A stretch of 64,000 nucleotides of DNA from JAPOXR01 sp965221815 (GTDB taxonomy: Bacteria > Pseudomonadota > Alphaproteobacteria > Rhodobacterales > Rhodobacteraceae). Every line of letters starts with the position of its first letter. Position 1 is the stretch's first letter. The notes beneath the pieces are model-generated. The model was not told where the DNA came from and did no database searches. It worked only from the letters and a program-made list of their open reading frames with translations. The translations under genes were made by a program, and so were the position numbers. The DNA lies in the NCBI GenBank assembly GCA_965221815.1, contig OZ244915.1:3224001-3288000 (forward strand), read 5' to 3'. Below are positions 1-7,627 of this stretch, piece by piece.

Positions 1-49
1 TCGAAAACGGGTTTGGTGACCTTGTGAACTGGCCCGGTGACTGCACGTC

Positions 50-784
50 ATGACACCGGTTCTCTCTCTGAAGAATATTCGCAAGGCATTTGGCGGCGTT
101 GTCGCTATCCAGAACTTTTCGCTGGATCTTTTTCCGGGAGAAATTCTTGCTCTTGTCGGTGACAACGGTGCAGGCAAGTCGACACTCGTCAAGATTGTGT
201 CCGGTGTCCACCGTCCCTCCGGCGGCCATATTGCCCTGGATGGAGCCACTGTCAGTTTTTCCGATGCGAGCGAGGCCCGATCCCATGGGATCGAGGTGGT
301 CTATCAGGATCTTGCCCTGGCCGACGCACAGCCGGTCTATATGAATATGTTCTTGGGCCGCGAGCTCACGCGCAAGCCTTTCGGACTCCTGGACAAGGTA
401 CGTATGCGGGCTGAAACCCAGAAACTCGTCGAGCAACTGGACGTCCGTATTCCGTCTGCCCGTTCACAAGTCCGCGATCTGAGTGGGGGCCAACGGCAAG
501 GCATCGCCATTGCCCGTGCGACCCATTGGGCCAGAAAGCTGATCCTGCTTGATGAACCCACGGCGGCACTTGGGGTGGCGGAAACTGCCAAGGTTGAGGA
601 ACTCATTGGGTCTCTAAAGGATCGCAACCTTGCGATCCTCATTGTCAGCCATTCCCTCGACCAGGTTTTTCACCTTTCAGACCGCATCTGCGTGTTGCGG
701 CGCGGTGAGCAGGTTGGTGTTCGGCATACAGCAGAGACCGACAAGAACGAAATCATTGCCATGATTACCGGAGTGTACAGCTGA
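50..784 (+). CDS. Sugar ABC transporter ATP-binding protein, single-domain CUT2 (FrcA-like)
   Basis: This is the cytoplasmic ATPase that powers a sugar importer. Walker A (GDNGAGKST) lies at residues 37-45, the Q-loop glutamine at 86, the LSGGQ signature at 144-148, Walker B LILLDEP at 164-170 and the switch histidine at 201, so it should be catalytically competent. At 244 aa it has one nucleotide-binding domain, like FrcA, and not the fused pair of RbsA/XylG. The permease and binding protein are presumably upstream, outside the window. It is followed 17 bp later by a SIS-domain sugar-phosphate enzyme, which suggests an amino-sugar or related substrate (inference). No strong ribosome binding site is visible before the ATG. 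Confidence 0.9.
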   Translation: MTPVLSLKNIRKAFGGVVAIQNFSLDLFPGEILALVGDNGAGKSTLVKIVSGVHRPSGGHIALDGATVSFSDASEARSHGIEVVYQDLALADAQPVYMNMFLGRELTRKPFGLLDKVRMRAETQKLVEQLDVRIPSARSQVRDLSGGQRQGIAIARATHWARKLILLDEPTAALGVAETAKVEELIGSLKDRNLAILIVSHSLDQVFHLSDRICVLRRGEQVGVRHTAETDKNEIIAMITGVYS

Positions 785-801
785 TCACAAAAGACACGAT
801 A

Positions 802-1803
802 ATGGCCAGAGAAATCGCTGAAATTCCAGCGGTGATTTCACGCCAACTCGCGGCGTTTGATGTTTACCTTGAAACCGGTCGCATGCTGAAACGCGACGGA
901 ACACGCGGGATTATCACTTGCGCGCGCGGGACATCAGATCACGCGGCCACGTACTTCAAGTATCTGATGGAGACACAGGTGGGCATACCGGTTGCATCCA
1001 TCGGTCCTTCCATTGCTTCGATCTATGGGGCCCCCTTGCAGCTTGATGGATTTTTCTGCTTGTCCTTCTCCCAGTCAGGCGGCAGTCCTGATCTTGCCCT
1101 TTTACAACGCACTGCGAAGAAGGGCGGTGCCAAGACAATTGCAATACTGAATGCCACCGAGAATCCTCTTGGTATTGATGCCGATCACATACTTCCCATT
1201 CTGGCCGGACCCGAGAAAGCTATTGCCGCGACGAAGTCCTTTGTTGGCATGCTTGTCGCGTCCTTAGGATTAGTGGCAGGTTATATCGGGGACACAAACA
1301 TTACGGATGCTCTTGTGGAACTTCCCGATCTGACGCGTGAATCGCTGGCATGCGATTGGTCGGCAGCCATGGACTTGGCGCAAAACAACTCGGTTTTTTG
1401 CGTGGGGCGTGGCCTCAATATGGCAATCGCTGCTGAGGCAGCGCTGAAATTGAAGGAGACATGTCGGCTTCACGCTGAAGCCTACTCTGCCGCGGAGCTG
1501 CTGCATGGCCCGGTGGCGATTGCGGGCAAGACACTCGGGGCCCTGATCTTTGGATCTCAAGGCGTCGCCGGCAATACCATCACCAACGCCTTTGAGCGGT
1601 TACGGGACGACGGCGTGCACGTCCATCTTGCGGGTTCAATGCCGGGCTCTTCCGTCTTGCCCGTCCCTGCAACGGAAGATGACATTCTCGAACCTGTCCT
1701 GCAGGCGGTTGCATTTTACCGATTTGTTGAAGGACTTTCGACGGCCACGGGCAATAACCCTGATGCGCCAGCCGGGCTTCAGAAGGTTACAGAGACTGTT
1801 TGA
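802..1803 (+). CDS. SIS-domain sugar-phosphate isomerase/deaminase (GlmS isomerase-domain/AgaS-like)
   Basis: The 333-aa protein has two SIS domains and lacks the N-terminal glutaminase domain of GlmS. The phosphosugar-binding serine loop is near residues 88-94 (SFSQSGG). The C-terminal half carries an EAALKLKET...ELLHGP segment typical of the GlmS isomerase domain and of ketose/aldose-type deaminases. It most likely isomerises or deaminates an amino-sugar phosphate brought in by the ABC system encoded just upstream, with which it forms an operon (17-bp gap). The exact substrate cannot be read from sequence. Start ATG at 802; no strong Shine-Dalgarno site is visible. Confidence 0.85.
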   Translation: MAREIAEIPAVISRQLAAFDVYLETGRMLKRDGTRGIITCARGTSDHAATYFKYLMETQVGIPVASIGPSIASIYGAPLQLDGFFCLSFSQSGGSPDLALLQRTAKKGGAKTIAILNATENPLGIDADHILPILAGPEKAIAATKSFVGMLVASLGLVAGYIGDTNITDALVELPDLTRESLACDWSAAMDLAQNNSVFCVGRGLNMAIAAEAALKLKETCRLHAEAYSAAELLHGPVAIAGKTLGALIFGSQGVAGNTITNAFERLRDDGVHVHLAGSMPGSSVLPVPATEDDILEPVLQAVAFYRFVEGLSTATGNNPDAPAGLQKVTETV

Positions 1804-2118
1804 CCGGAGATATTGAGGGTCTCGTGCGGCTTCCGTCGAGCGGCAGGCCAGACCGCCGCCCGGGCGACGCCTGAAAATGATCATCTAGGGCACGGCACCG
1901 GGCGCAGACGTGGATGATCACGCGTCCATCATGTCCACGGAGTGTGCCTGGATCTTTCAGATGTCTGTATTCTGTATGGGCGCAGACTTGTCGGCGGACG
2001 GGCAAGTGCCTATGTTTAATGCGAATGCGCAACAGTAGACGCGTGAGGGCCCCAGTCTTTATTGGATGAGACAGTTGTTATCCTTTGTTGATGATCTGCC
2101 AGAGAGGAGTCGAGGAAG
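1804..2118. other. Intergenic region upstream of soxY
   Basis: About 315 bp without a supportable gene. An open frame on the minus strand (1787-2032) encodes an arginine- and histidine-rich peptide with no recognisable domain and is probably spurious. A purine-rich GAGAGGAG at 2102-2109 precedes the TTG start proposed for soxY by about nine bases. Confidence 0.5.
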
Positions 2119-2538
2119 TTGCAAGATTTGACGCGTCGACACGTGATGGCGGGAGGTGGTGCTGGCCTTGCGATGCTGGCTGGTATGCCGTCATTTGCGG
2201 CCGGAATCGATGAGTTGATTTCTTCGGTCACCAAGGGCATGGCACCGGGCGCGGGTCTTGTCTCATTGGTAACTCCGGAAGTCGCAGAGAACGGCAACTC
2301 AGTATCAATCAGTGTTGCCGCACCCGGAGCAAAGTCGATCAGTATTTTCGCTGATCGCAATCCGGCACCAAAGGTGGCCGCATTCACGTTCGGCCCGCTC
2401 AATCCAACGCAATCGGCATCAACCCGGATTCGTCTTGCGAGTTCACAAAATGTCATTGCTCTGGCGGAGATGGCCGATGGTTCCTGGCAATTGGCTTCGT
2501 CTGAGGTTAAGGTCACAATTGGCGGTTGCGGCGGTTAA
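2119..2538 (+). CDS. soxY: Thiosulfate oxidation carrier protein SoxY
   Basis: SoxY is the periplasmic swinging-arm subunit that carries sulfur intermediates on a C-terminal cysteine during thiosulfate oxidation. The protein ends in the diagnostic GGCGG motif with the carrier cysteine at residue 137 of 139. An N-terminal TRRHVM followed by a glycine/alanine-rich stretch looks like a twin-arginine signal, as is usual for SoxY exported with SoxZ. The start is a TTG at 2119 with GAGAGGAG about nine bases upstream; no in-frame ATG upstream of the Arg pair fits better. soxZ follows after 14 bp. The rest of the canonical cluster (soxX, A, B, C, D) is not in the window. Confidence 0.93.
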   Translation: MQDLTRRHVMAGGGAGLAMLAGMPSFAAGIDELISSVTKGMAPGAGLVSLVTPEVAENGNSVSISVAAPGAKSISIFADRNPAPKVAAFTFGPLNPTQSASTRIRLASSQNVIALAEMADGSWQLASSEVKVTIGGCGG

Positions 2539-2552
2539 GGAGTGTCAAGGCA

Positions 2553-2882
2553 ATGGCCATTGGAGTGAAACCTCGAGTCAAGATTCCCAAAACGGCAAAG
2601 GCAGGCGATACAATCACTGTCAAGACGCTGATCACTCATAACATGGAATCCGGTCATCGCAGGGATGATGATGGACAGCGTATTCCGCGCTCGATCATCA
2701 ATCGCTTGATCGTTGACTTTAACGGAATGAACGTCATTGATGTTGCGCTGGAGCCGTTCATTTCTGCCAATCCCTATTTTCAATTTGACGCAATTGTTCC
2801 TGAGTCCGGTGAGTTCCATTTTCGCTGGTTTGATGATGATGGGTCAATTTACGAGACATCCAAGTCGATCAGCGTAAGTTGA
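2553..2882 (+). CDS. soxZ: Thiosulfate oxidation carrier complex protein SoxZ
   Basis: SoxZ is the partner of SoxY in the periplasmic SoxYZ carrier complex. The 109-aa protein shows the family pattern: an N-terminal VKIPKTAKAGDTITVKTLITH segment, a central RxIPRxIIN region, and the C-terminal FRWFDDDGSIYE beta strands. It has no signal peptide, consistent with export in complex with SoxY. The ATG at 2553 is chosen because AAGGAG lies about ten bases upstream and the family usually starts close to this position; the frame is open slightly further upstream. It forms an operon with soxY. The next gene is an unusual recA, not another sox gene. Confidence 0.93.
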   Translation: MAIGVKPRVKIPKTAKAGDTITVKTLITHNMESGHRRDDDGQRIPRSIINRLIVDFNGMNVIDVALEPFISANPYFQFDAIVPESGEFHFRWFDDDGSIYETSKSISVS

Positions 2883-3128
2883 GGTCAAGCGGAAATTCGA
2901 CAATCGAACCCACACGGGTGCTTTGGTATTCGTATGATTGCAGAATGCCACGATTGAACCGCCACCAATATCGAATGCTGAATTGCAATTATTGTGTCCT
3001 TCTGCATTGGGGAGCAGGCAAGCGGCGAACCCGATTGGTTAACAGATATTGCCACAACAGAGCGTTCGCGGCGTTGGGCAGGTGTGTCAGGGTTTGTGTA
3101 GTGGGGTTTTTGAGGAGGGTTGGGAGTG

Positions 3129-4151
3129 ATGGATAAGGAGCAGGCGTTGGGAGCGGCGTTGGGTCAGATTGAGCGGAGTTTTGGTAAGGGAGCGGTGATG
3201 CGTTTGGGTTCGGGCGGTGTGGTTGCGCCTGTGGCGGTGGTTTCGACGGGGTCGTTGGGTTTGGATTTGGCGTTGGGAGTGGGGGGTTTGCCGGCGGGTC
3301 GGGTTGTGGAGGTTTATGGGCCGGAATCGTCGGGTAAGACGACGTTGGCGTTGCATGTGGTGGCGGAGGCGCAGCGCGGGGGTGGGGTGTGTGCGTTTGT
3401 GGATGCGGAGCATGCGTTGGATCCGGTGTATGCGCGGCGTTTGGGTGTGGGTGTGGATGATTTGTTGATTGCGCAGCCGGATGCGGGGGAGCAGGCGTTG
3501 GAGATTACGGATATGTTGGTGGGTTCGGGTGCGGTGTCTGTGGTGGTGGTGGATTCGGTGGCGGCGCTCACCCCGCGGGCGGAGTTGGAGGGGGAGATGG
3601 GGGATGCGTCGGTGGGGGCGCAGGCGCGTTTGATGAGTCAGGCGATGCGGAAGTTGACGGGTTCGATCAGTCGGTCGCGGTGTTTGGTGGTGTTTATCAA
3701 TCAGATTCGGATGAAGATTGGGGTGATGTTTGGGTCTCCGGAGACGACGGCGGGGGGTCATGCGTTGAAGTTTTATGCGTCGGTGCGTTTGGACATTCGG
3801 CGGATTGGGGCGTTGAAGCAGCGGGATGTTGTGGTGGGGAATCGGACGCGGGTGAAGGTTGTCAAGAACAAGTTGGCGCCGCCGTTTCGGCAGGCGGAGT
3901 TTGACATTGTGTATGGTGCGGGGATTGGCAAGGCGGGGGAGTTGGTGGATTTGGGGGTTGCGGCGGGGATTGTGGAGAAGGCGGGGTCGTGGTTTTCGTA
4001 TGGGGATGAGCGGATTGGTCAGGGTCGGCAGAATGCCATTGGCTTTCTGGAGCAGAATCCGGAGATTGCCCAGGCGATTGAGGCCCAGATTCGCACCGCC
4101 CATCACGACACCACCACCCCACCGGAGACCCCGACAACCGGGACCGACTGA
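3129..4151 (+). CDS. recA: Recombinase RecA
   Basis: This is a canonical RecA, the ATP-dependent strand-exchange protein of homologous recombination and SOS induction. Walker A GPESSGKT lies at residues 64-71, and the conserved DAEHALDP, VVVDSVAALTP, MSQAMRKL, FINQIRMKIGVMFG and YASVRLDIRR blocks are all present, so the protein should be functional. The tail is short and Thr/Pro-rich, not acidic. ATG 3129 is chosen for GAGGAGG about ten bases upstream. The DNA is odd: third codon positions are almost all G or T until about 4050, with C nearly absent, then the strand turns C/A-rich at the 3' end. It sits between soxYZ and soxE/soxF-like genes. No recX or lexA is nearby. Confidence 0.95.
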   Translation: MDKEQALGAALGQIERSFGKGAVMRLGSGGVVAPVAVVSTGSLGLDLALGVGGLPAGRVVEVYGPESSGKTTLALHVVAEAQRGGGVCAFVDAEHALDPVYARRLGVGVDDLLIAQPDAGEQALEITDMLVGSGAVSVVVVDSVAALTPRAELEGEMGDASVGAQARLMSQAMRKLTGSISRSRCLVVFINQIRMKIGVMFGSPETTAGGHALKFYASVRLDIRRIGALKQRDVVVGNRTRVKVVKNKLAPPFRQAEFDIVYGAGIGKAGELVDLGVAAGIVEKAGSWFSYGDERIGQGRQNAIGFLEQNPEIAQAIEAQIRTAHHDTTTPPETPTTGTD

Positions 4152-4795
4152 ACGACCACCCCCAACCCCGACACACCAGCGGGCCGCACCCCTGGACCGC
4201 AACGGCCACCCCCAATGTCGATCCCGGCACACCACGCCAAACCCCAACCGGTGATATCGACACGGCCCGTAACAATGCGCAAAAAGGGAATTGTTCAGGT
4301 TCCCTTTCTCGAACGCCAGCCTGGAGGTGGTGACATGACACTTTTTGCGCGGTTCTCTCTCGCCCATGACAAGTGGCGTTGATTGGAAGTGACATTTGAG
4401 AACCCGTGAATATTTTGCAATATGGTACTGGAGGGCAGAGATGACCGTATCGAAAGGTGTGTGCCACCCCACGTTGGAGCTTCCAGTGGCTGCGGTTACC
4501 TCTGTCCATATGATTGGAGCCACCATGGGGCGGCTTTGATGACAATTGCGGTGACCGCCATCATCGGACGGGCGCGAGTCTGAACGTGGACAAATTGAGT
4601 TTTTTGGTTTGAAATATATTGGCGATGGGGCACAAATCCTGACCGAGTCGTCATTGATGGTGACAGGGTGCTCCTGCGGAAGGTTCATTGATGTGTCAGT
4701 TGGAACAAACCAGGATCTCCACGAGCTTGCTTGCCGGGACTCAATCCGGGATACAATGGCATGAACTTTCACGCGCCAGATTCACTTGAATCAAG
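4152..4795. other. Intergenic region, C-rich then unremarkable
   Basis: 644 bp with no convincing gene. The first ~110 bases are strongly C/A-rich on the plus strand, the mirror image of the G/T-rich recA before it. A hairpin with perfect 8-bp arms (AAAGGGAA at 4283-4290, TTCCCTTT at 4300-4307) is followed on the minus strand by five T residues and could be a weak terminator. Nothing else is recognisable. Confidence 0.4.
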
Positions 4796-5551
4796 ATGAA
4801 ACCCACAACTGCCAGTCTATTCAAACACATACCGATACGCGTGCAACGCCAGCTACAACTCCTGTTGTTGGTGACAATTGTCACGTTCAGTCCTCGGGTC
4901 ATGCTGTCCGATGAGACCGGAGAGGCCAGCCGAGGCCAGCAGGTCTACATGCAATGCCGCGAATGCCATGAGATCGGCAATGGTGCCACGAATGGAATCG
5001 GCCCACATTTGAATCAGCTCTTCGGGCGTGTTGCCGGTGGGATCGACGGTTTTCACTATTCCCCCAGCTTCATCAATGCGAGAGCAGAAGGACTGGTTTG
5101 GAATGTCGATTCGATAGCTGCCTATCTGGAAGATCCGCAGTCCTATATTGAGGGGACACGGATGAACTATCCTGGCCTGCGGGATAAGGTGCAGCGCGAT
5201 GAGCTGATTGCTTTTTTGCGTTTATTTTCAGATGATTCTGATGGCTTGATGGTGTTGGACTCGTATACCAACGCACCTGGTTTCTCCCTGGATCCAGATT
5301 TACTTGAAATTGAAGGAGATCGAGAGTATGGGGAATATCTGTCATCACTATGTACGACATGCCATCAATTGGCCGGAGAAGATGCTGGAATCCCGGCCAT
5401 CATCAATTGGCCTGAGAGAGCATTTGTTGCTGCCATGCATGCTTACAAGAATCATACACGTCCCAATCCCGTGATGCAGATCATTGCGGAGCGTTTGTCA
5501 GATGAAGAAATTGCAGCGCTCGCCGCATATTTTGCTGATCCACAAGACTAG
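4796..5551 (+). CDS. Diheme cytochrome c, SoxE / flavocytochrome c cytochrome-subunit-like
   Basis: A 251-aa exported protein with two CXXCH heme c sites, CRECH at 54-58 and CTTCH at 186-190, each in a class I cytochrome c fold. A hydrophobic stretch at about 18-33 acts as signal peptide. The methionine near 123 (TRMNYPG) is a plausible axial ligand for the first heme. Its partner is the flavoprotein encoded 18 bp downstream; the pair corresponds to soxE-soxF or to a flavocytochrome c sulfide dehydrogenase that oxidises sulfide in the periplasm and passes electrons to the cytochrome. It belongs functionally with soxYZ despite the intervening recA. Confidence 0.82.
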   Translation: MKPTTASLFKHIPIRVQRQLQLLLLVTIVTFSPRVMLSDETGEASRGQQVYMQCRECHEIGNGATNGIGPHLNQLFGRVAGGIDGFHYSPSFINARAEGLVWNVDSIAAYLEDPQSYIEGTRMNYPGLRDKVQRDELIAFLRLFSDDSDGLMVLDSYTNAPGFSLDPDLLEIEGDREYGEYLSSLCTTCHQLAGEDAGIPAIINWPERAFVAAMHAYKNHTRPNPVMQIIAERLSDEEIAALAAYFADPQD

Positions 5552-5569
5552 ATCGAGAAGGAACAATCA

Positions 5570-6835
5570 ATGAAAATCAAGAGACGCACATTTATTTGCG
5601 CGGGAGCGGTAGCGGGCATTCTTGCATCGCCGCAATTGTCCGCGAGCGGTCACACGAGACCACGTGTGGTTGTGATCGGTGGCGGTCCTGGCGGTGCAAC
5701 AGTGGCGCGTTATATTGCCAAGGACAGCGATGATGCCATCGATGTGACCCTGGTTGAACCGACACGGAGATACTATACCTGCTTCTTTTCGAACCTTTAT
5801 ATTGGTGGCTTCAAGGCGATTGAAGAATTGGGTCACGGTTACGGAACTCTTGCCTCCGCGCATGGAATCAATGTCGTGCATGATTGGGCGGTCGGGGTTG
5901 ATCGTGACAGCAAGACCGTCACGCTCGCCGGAGGCAGTGAGTTGGCATACGACAAGCTGATACTCTCTCCTGGTATCGACTTCATTGAGGATTCGGTGGA
6001 CGGCTGGAATCTGACTGCGCAGAATGCCATGCCGCATGCATACAAGGCGGGATCCCAGACCGAGTTGCTGAAATCCCAGATTATGGCGATGCCAACGGGC
6101 GGTGTCTATGCGATGGTTGCACCCCCCAACCCCTATCGTTGCCCACCGGGTCCGTACGAGCGGGTTTCAATGGTGGCACACCACCTGAAACTGCACAACC
6201 CGACGGCCAAGATTATTATTGCGGATCCCAAGGAGAAGTTTTCCAAGCAGAGTCTGTTCGAAGAGGGTTGGAACAACCATTATCCAGGAATGATTGACCG
6301 GATCGGCCCCGACTTTGGCGGGGATCTTGTTTCTGTTGATCCGCATGCAATGACAGTTACGATCGATGGCGAAGTGACGAAGGTTGATGCCTGCAATGTC
6401 ATTCCGGCAATGAGAGCCGGCAAGATCGTTCATACTGCCGGTGTCGCTGACGGAAACTGGGCGCCTGTCAATGCGGTTGACATGTCGAGCAAGATGGATC
6501 CCGATGTCCATATTCTTGGCGATGCATCGTTGCAGGGCGATATGCCGAAATCCGCTTTTTCCGCCAATAGCCAGGCAAAAGTCTGCGCAAATGCGGTGCG
6601 CGGAGCCCTCATCGGCAGCCGTGTTTTTCCGGCGCGTTATGCCAATACCTGCTGGTCGCTGATTGAGACCAATGATGGTGTCAAAGTGGGCGCAACTTAT
6701 GAAGCGACCGATGAGAAAATCGCCAGAGTGGATGGATTTATCAGTTCGACTGGTGAAAGTGCCGATCTCCGCAAAGCCACATACGAGGAATCAGAAGGCT
6801 GGTACGCTGGCATCATCGCCGATATGTTCAACTGA
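5570..6835 (+). CDS. Flavocytochrome c sulfide dehydrogenase flavoprotein, SoxF-like
   Basis: A 421-aa FAD protein of the flavocytochrome c / sulfide:quinone oxidoreductase group. A Tat signal (KIKRRTFI, residues 2-9) precedes a Rossmann motif VVVIGGGPGG at 33-42. Cysteines in a YYTCFFSN segment and in NPYRCPPGPYER match the regions that hold the redox-active cysteines of this family, and a C-terminal ILGDASLQGDMPKSAFSANSQ segment is the usual FAD/quinone-side block. It likely oxidises sulfide in the periplasm and donates to the diheme cytochrome encoded 18 bp upstream. A GAGAAGGAA purine block precedes the ATG. Confidence 0.87.
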   Translation: MKIKRRTFICAGAVAGILASPQLSASGHTRPRVVVIGGGPGGATVARYIAKDSDDAIDVTLVEPTRRYYTCFFSNLYIGGFKAIEELGHGYGTLASAHGINVVHDWAVGVDRDSKTVTLAGGSELAYDKLILSPGIDFIEDSVDGWNLTAQNAMPHAYKAGSQTELLKSQIMAMPTGGVYAMVAPPNPYRCPPGPYERVSMVAHHLKLHNPTAKIIIADPKEKFSKQSLFEEGWNNHYPGMIDRIGPDFGGDLVSVDPHAMTVTIDGEVTKVDACNVIPAMRAGKIVHTAGVADGNWAPVNAVDMSSKMDPDVHILGDASLQGDMPKSAFSANSQAKVCANAVRGALIGSRVFPARYANTCWSLIETNDGVKVGATYEATDEKIARVDGFISSTGESADLRKATYEESEGWYAGIIADMFN

Positions 6836-7162
6836 GAAGAATCCGCACATGCAGATTAGGATTTGAATGAACAGGGCGGGCGATAGACCCGTCCGCCCGC
6901 ATGAAGTGCACACAGATCCTCATGGGGATTATGTTGACAATGATGTGCTCATCATCATGAGGGGGACAGGGACGGGGTGCTATGTCAGTCAATCTGCCCA
7001 CCGGTGCCCCAGTGGTTATTGTCCATCCATCATTTGACACCAGCCATGGATGCTAACGAATTGATTGAAACCCAATCGTGATCGGCGTATGGAAAACGCA
7101 TGTCTCGTCCCGGGAGACACAGGAAGTTGCATAAGTCCACATAGACAAGGAGAAGGGTCCTG
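6836..7162. other. Intergenic region with a GC hairpin
   Basis: 327 bp with no gene. A hairpin with 7-bp perfect arms (GCGGGCG 6876-6882, CGCCCGC 6894-6900) sits about 40 bases after the soxF-like stop and may end that transcript, but no T-run follows it. An AAGGAGAAGG purine block near 7148 is the ribosome binding site for the next gene. Confidence 0.4.
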
Positions 7163-7624
7163 ATGTCCAACCAACTGACCGTCAATGGCCAGGTTCATGA
7201 CATTCACATGCACGGGGACACCCCGCTTTTGTGGGTGTTGCGCGATGAGCTCAAGCTAACGGGCACGAAATACGGGTGTGGTGTTGCAGCCTGCGGGGCC
7301 TGTACGGTCCATGTCGATGGAGAGCCGATGCGGTCGTGCCAGATCCGTGTCGCGGATGTGGAGGGTGCGGACGTGACAACGATCGAAGGTGTCGAATCCG
7401 AAGTGGCGACTGCCGTACGACAAGCCTGGGATGAAATCAGTGTCGTGCAATGTGGTTTTTGCCAGTCCGGCCAGATCATGTCGGCGATCGGGTTGCTGAC
7501 GGAAAATCGCCAACCGACGATTGACGAGATCGAGTCCTACATGTGGGGCAACGCCTGTCGGTGTGCGACGTATCAACGTGTGCGGGCCGCCGTGCGGCGG
7601 GCCTCTGACATCCTGGAGGCCTGA
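7163..7624 (+). CDS. (2Fe-2S)-binding subunit of a molybdenum hydroxylase (IorA-like)
   Basis: The 153-aa iron-sulfur subunit of a two-component xanthine-oxidase-family hydroxylase such as isoquinoline 1-oxidoreductase. The N-terminal plant-type [2Fe-2S] cluster ligands are C39, C44, C47 and C59; the second [2Fe-2S] ligands are C97, C100, C132 and C134 (QCGFCQSG and ACRCATY). It shuttles electrons from the molybdopterin subunit, encoded three bases downstream, to an acceptor, probably a cytochrome c. No FAD subunit gene is present, as is normal for the Ior subgroup. The ATG is preceded by AAGGAGAAGG. Confidence 0.9.
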   Translation: MSNQLTVNGQVHDIHMHGDTPLLWVLRDELKLTGTKYGCGVAACGACTVHVDGEPMRSCQIRVADVEGADVTTIEGVESEVATAVRQAWDEISVVQCGFCQSGQIMSAIGLLTENRQPTIDEIESYMWGNACRCATYQRVRAAVRRASDILEA

Positions 7625-7627
7625 CAA

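Noticed and set aside
3087..4772. Long open frame on the minus strand over recA
   Set aside because: It follows from the G/T-rich coding strand of recA, which removes stop codons from the opposite strand; the protein is low-complexity Arg/His/Pro-rich with no domain.
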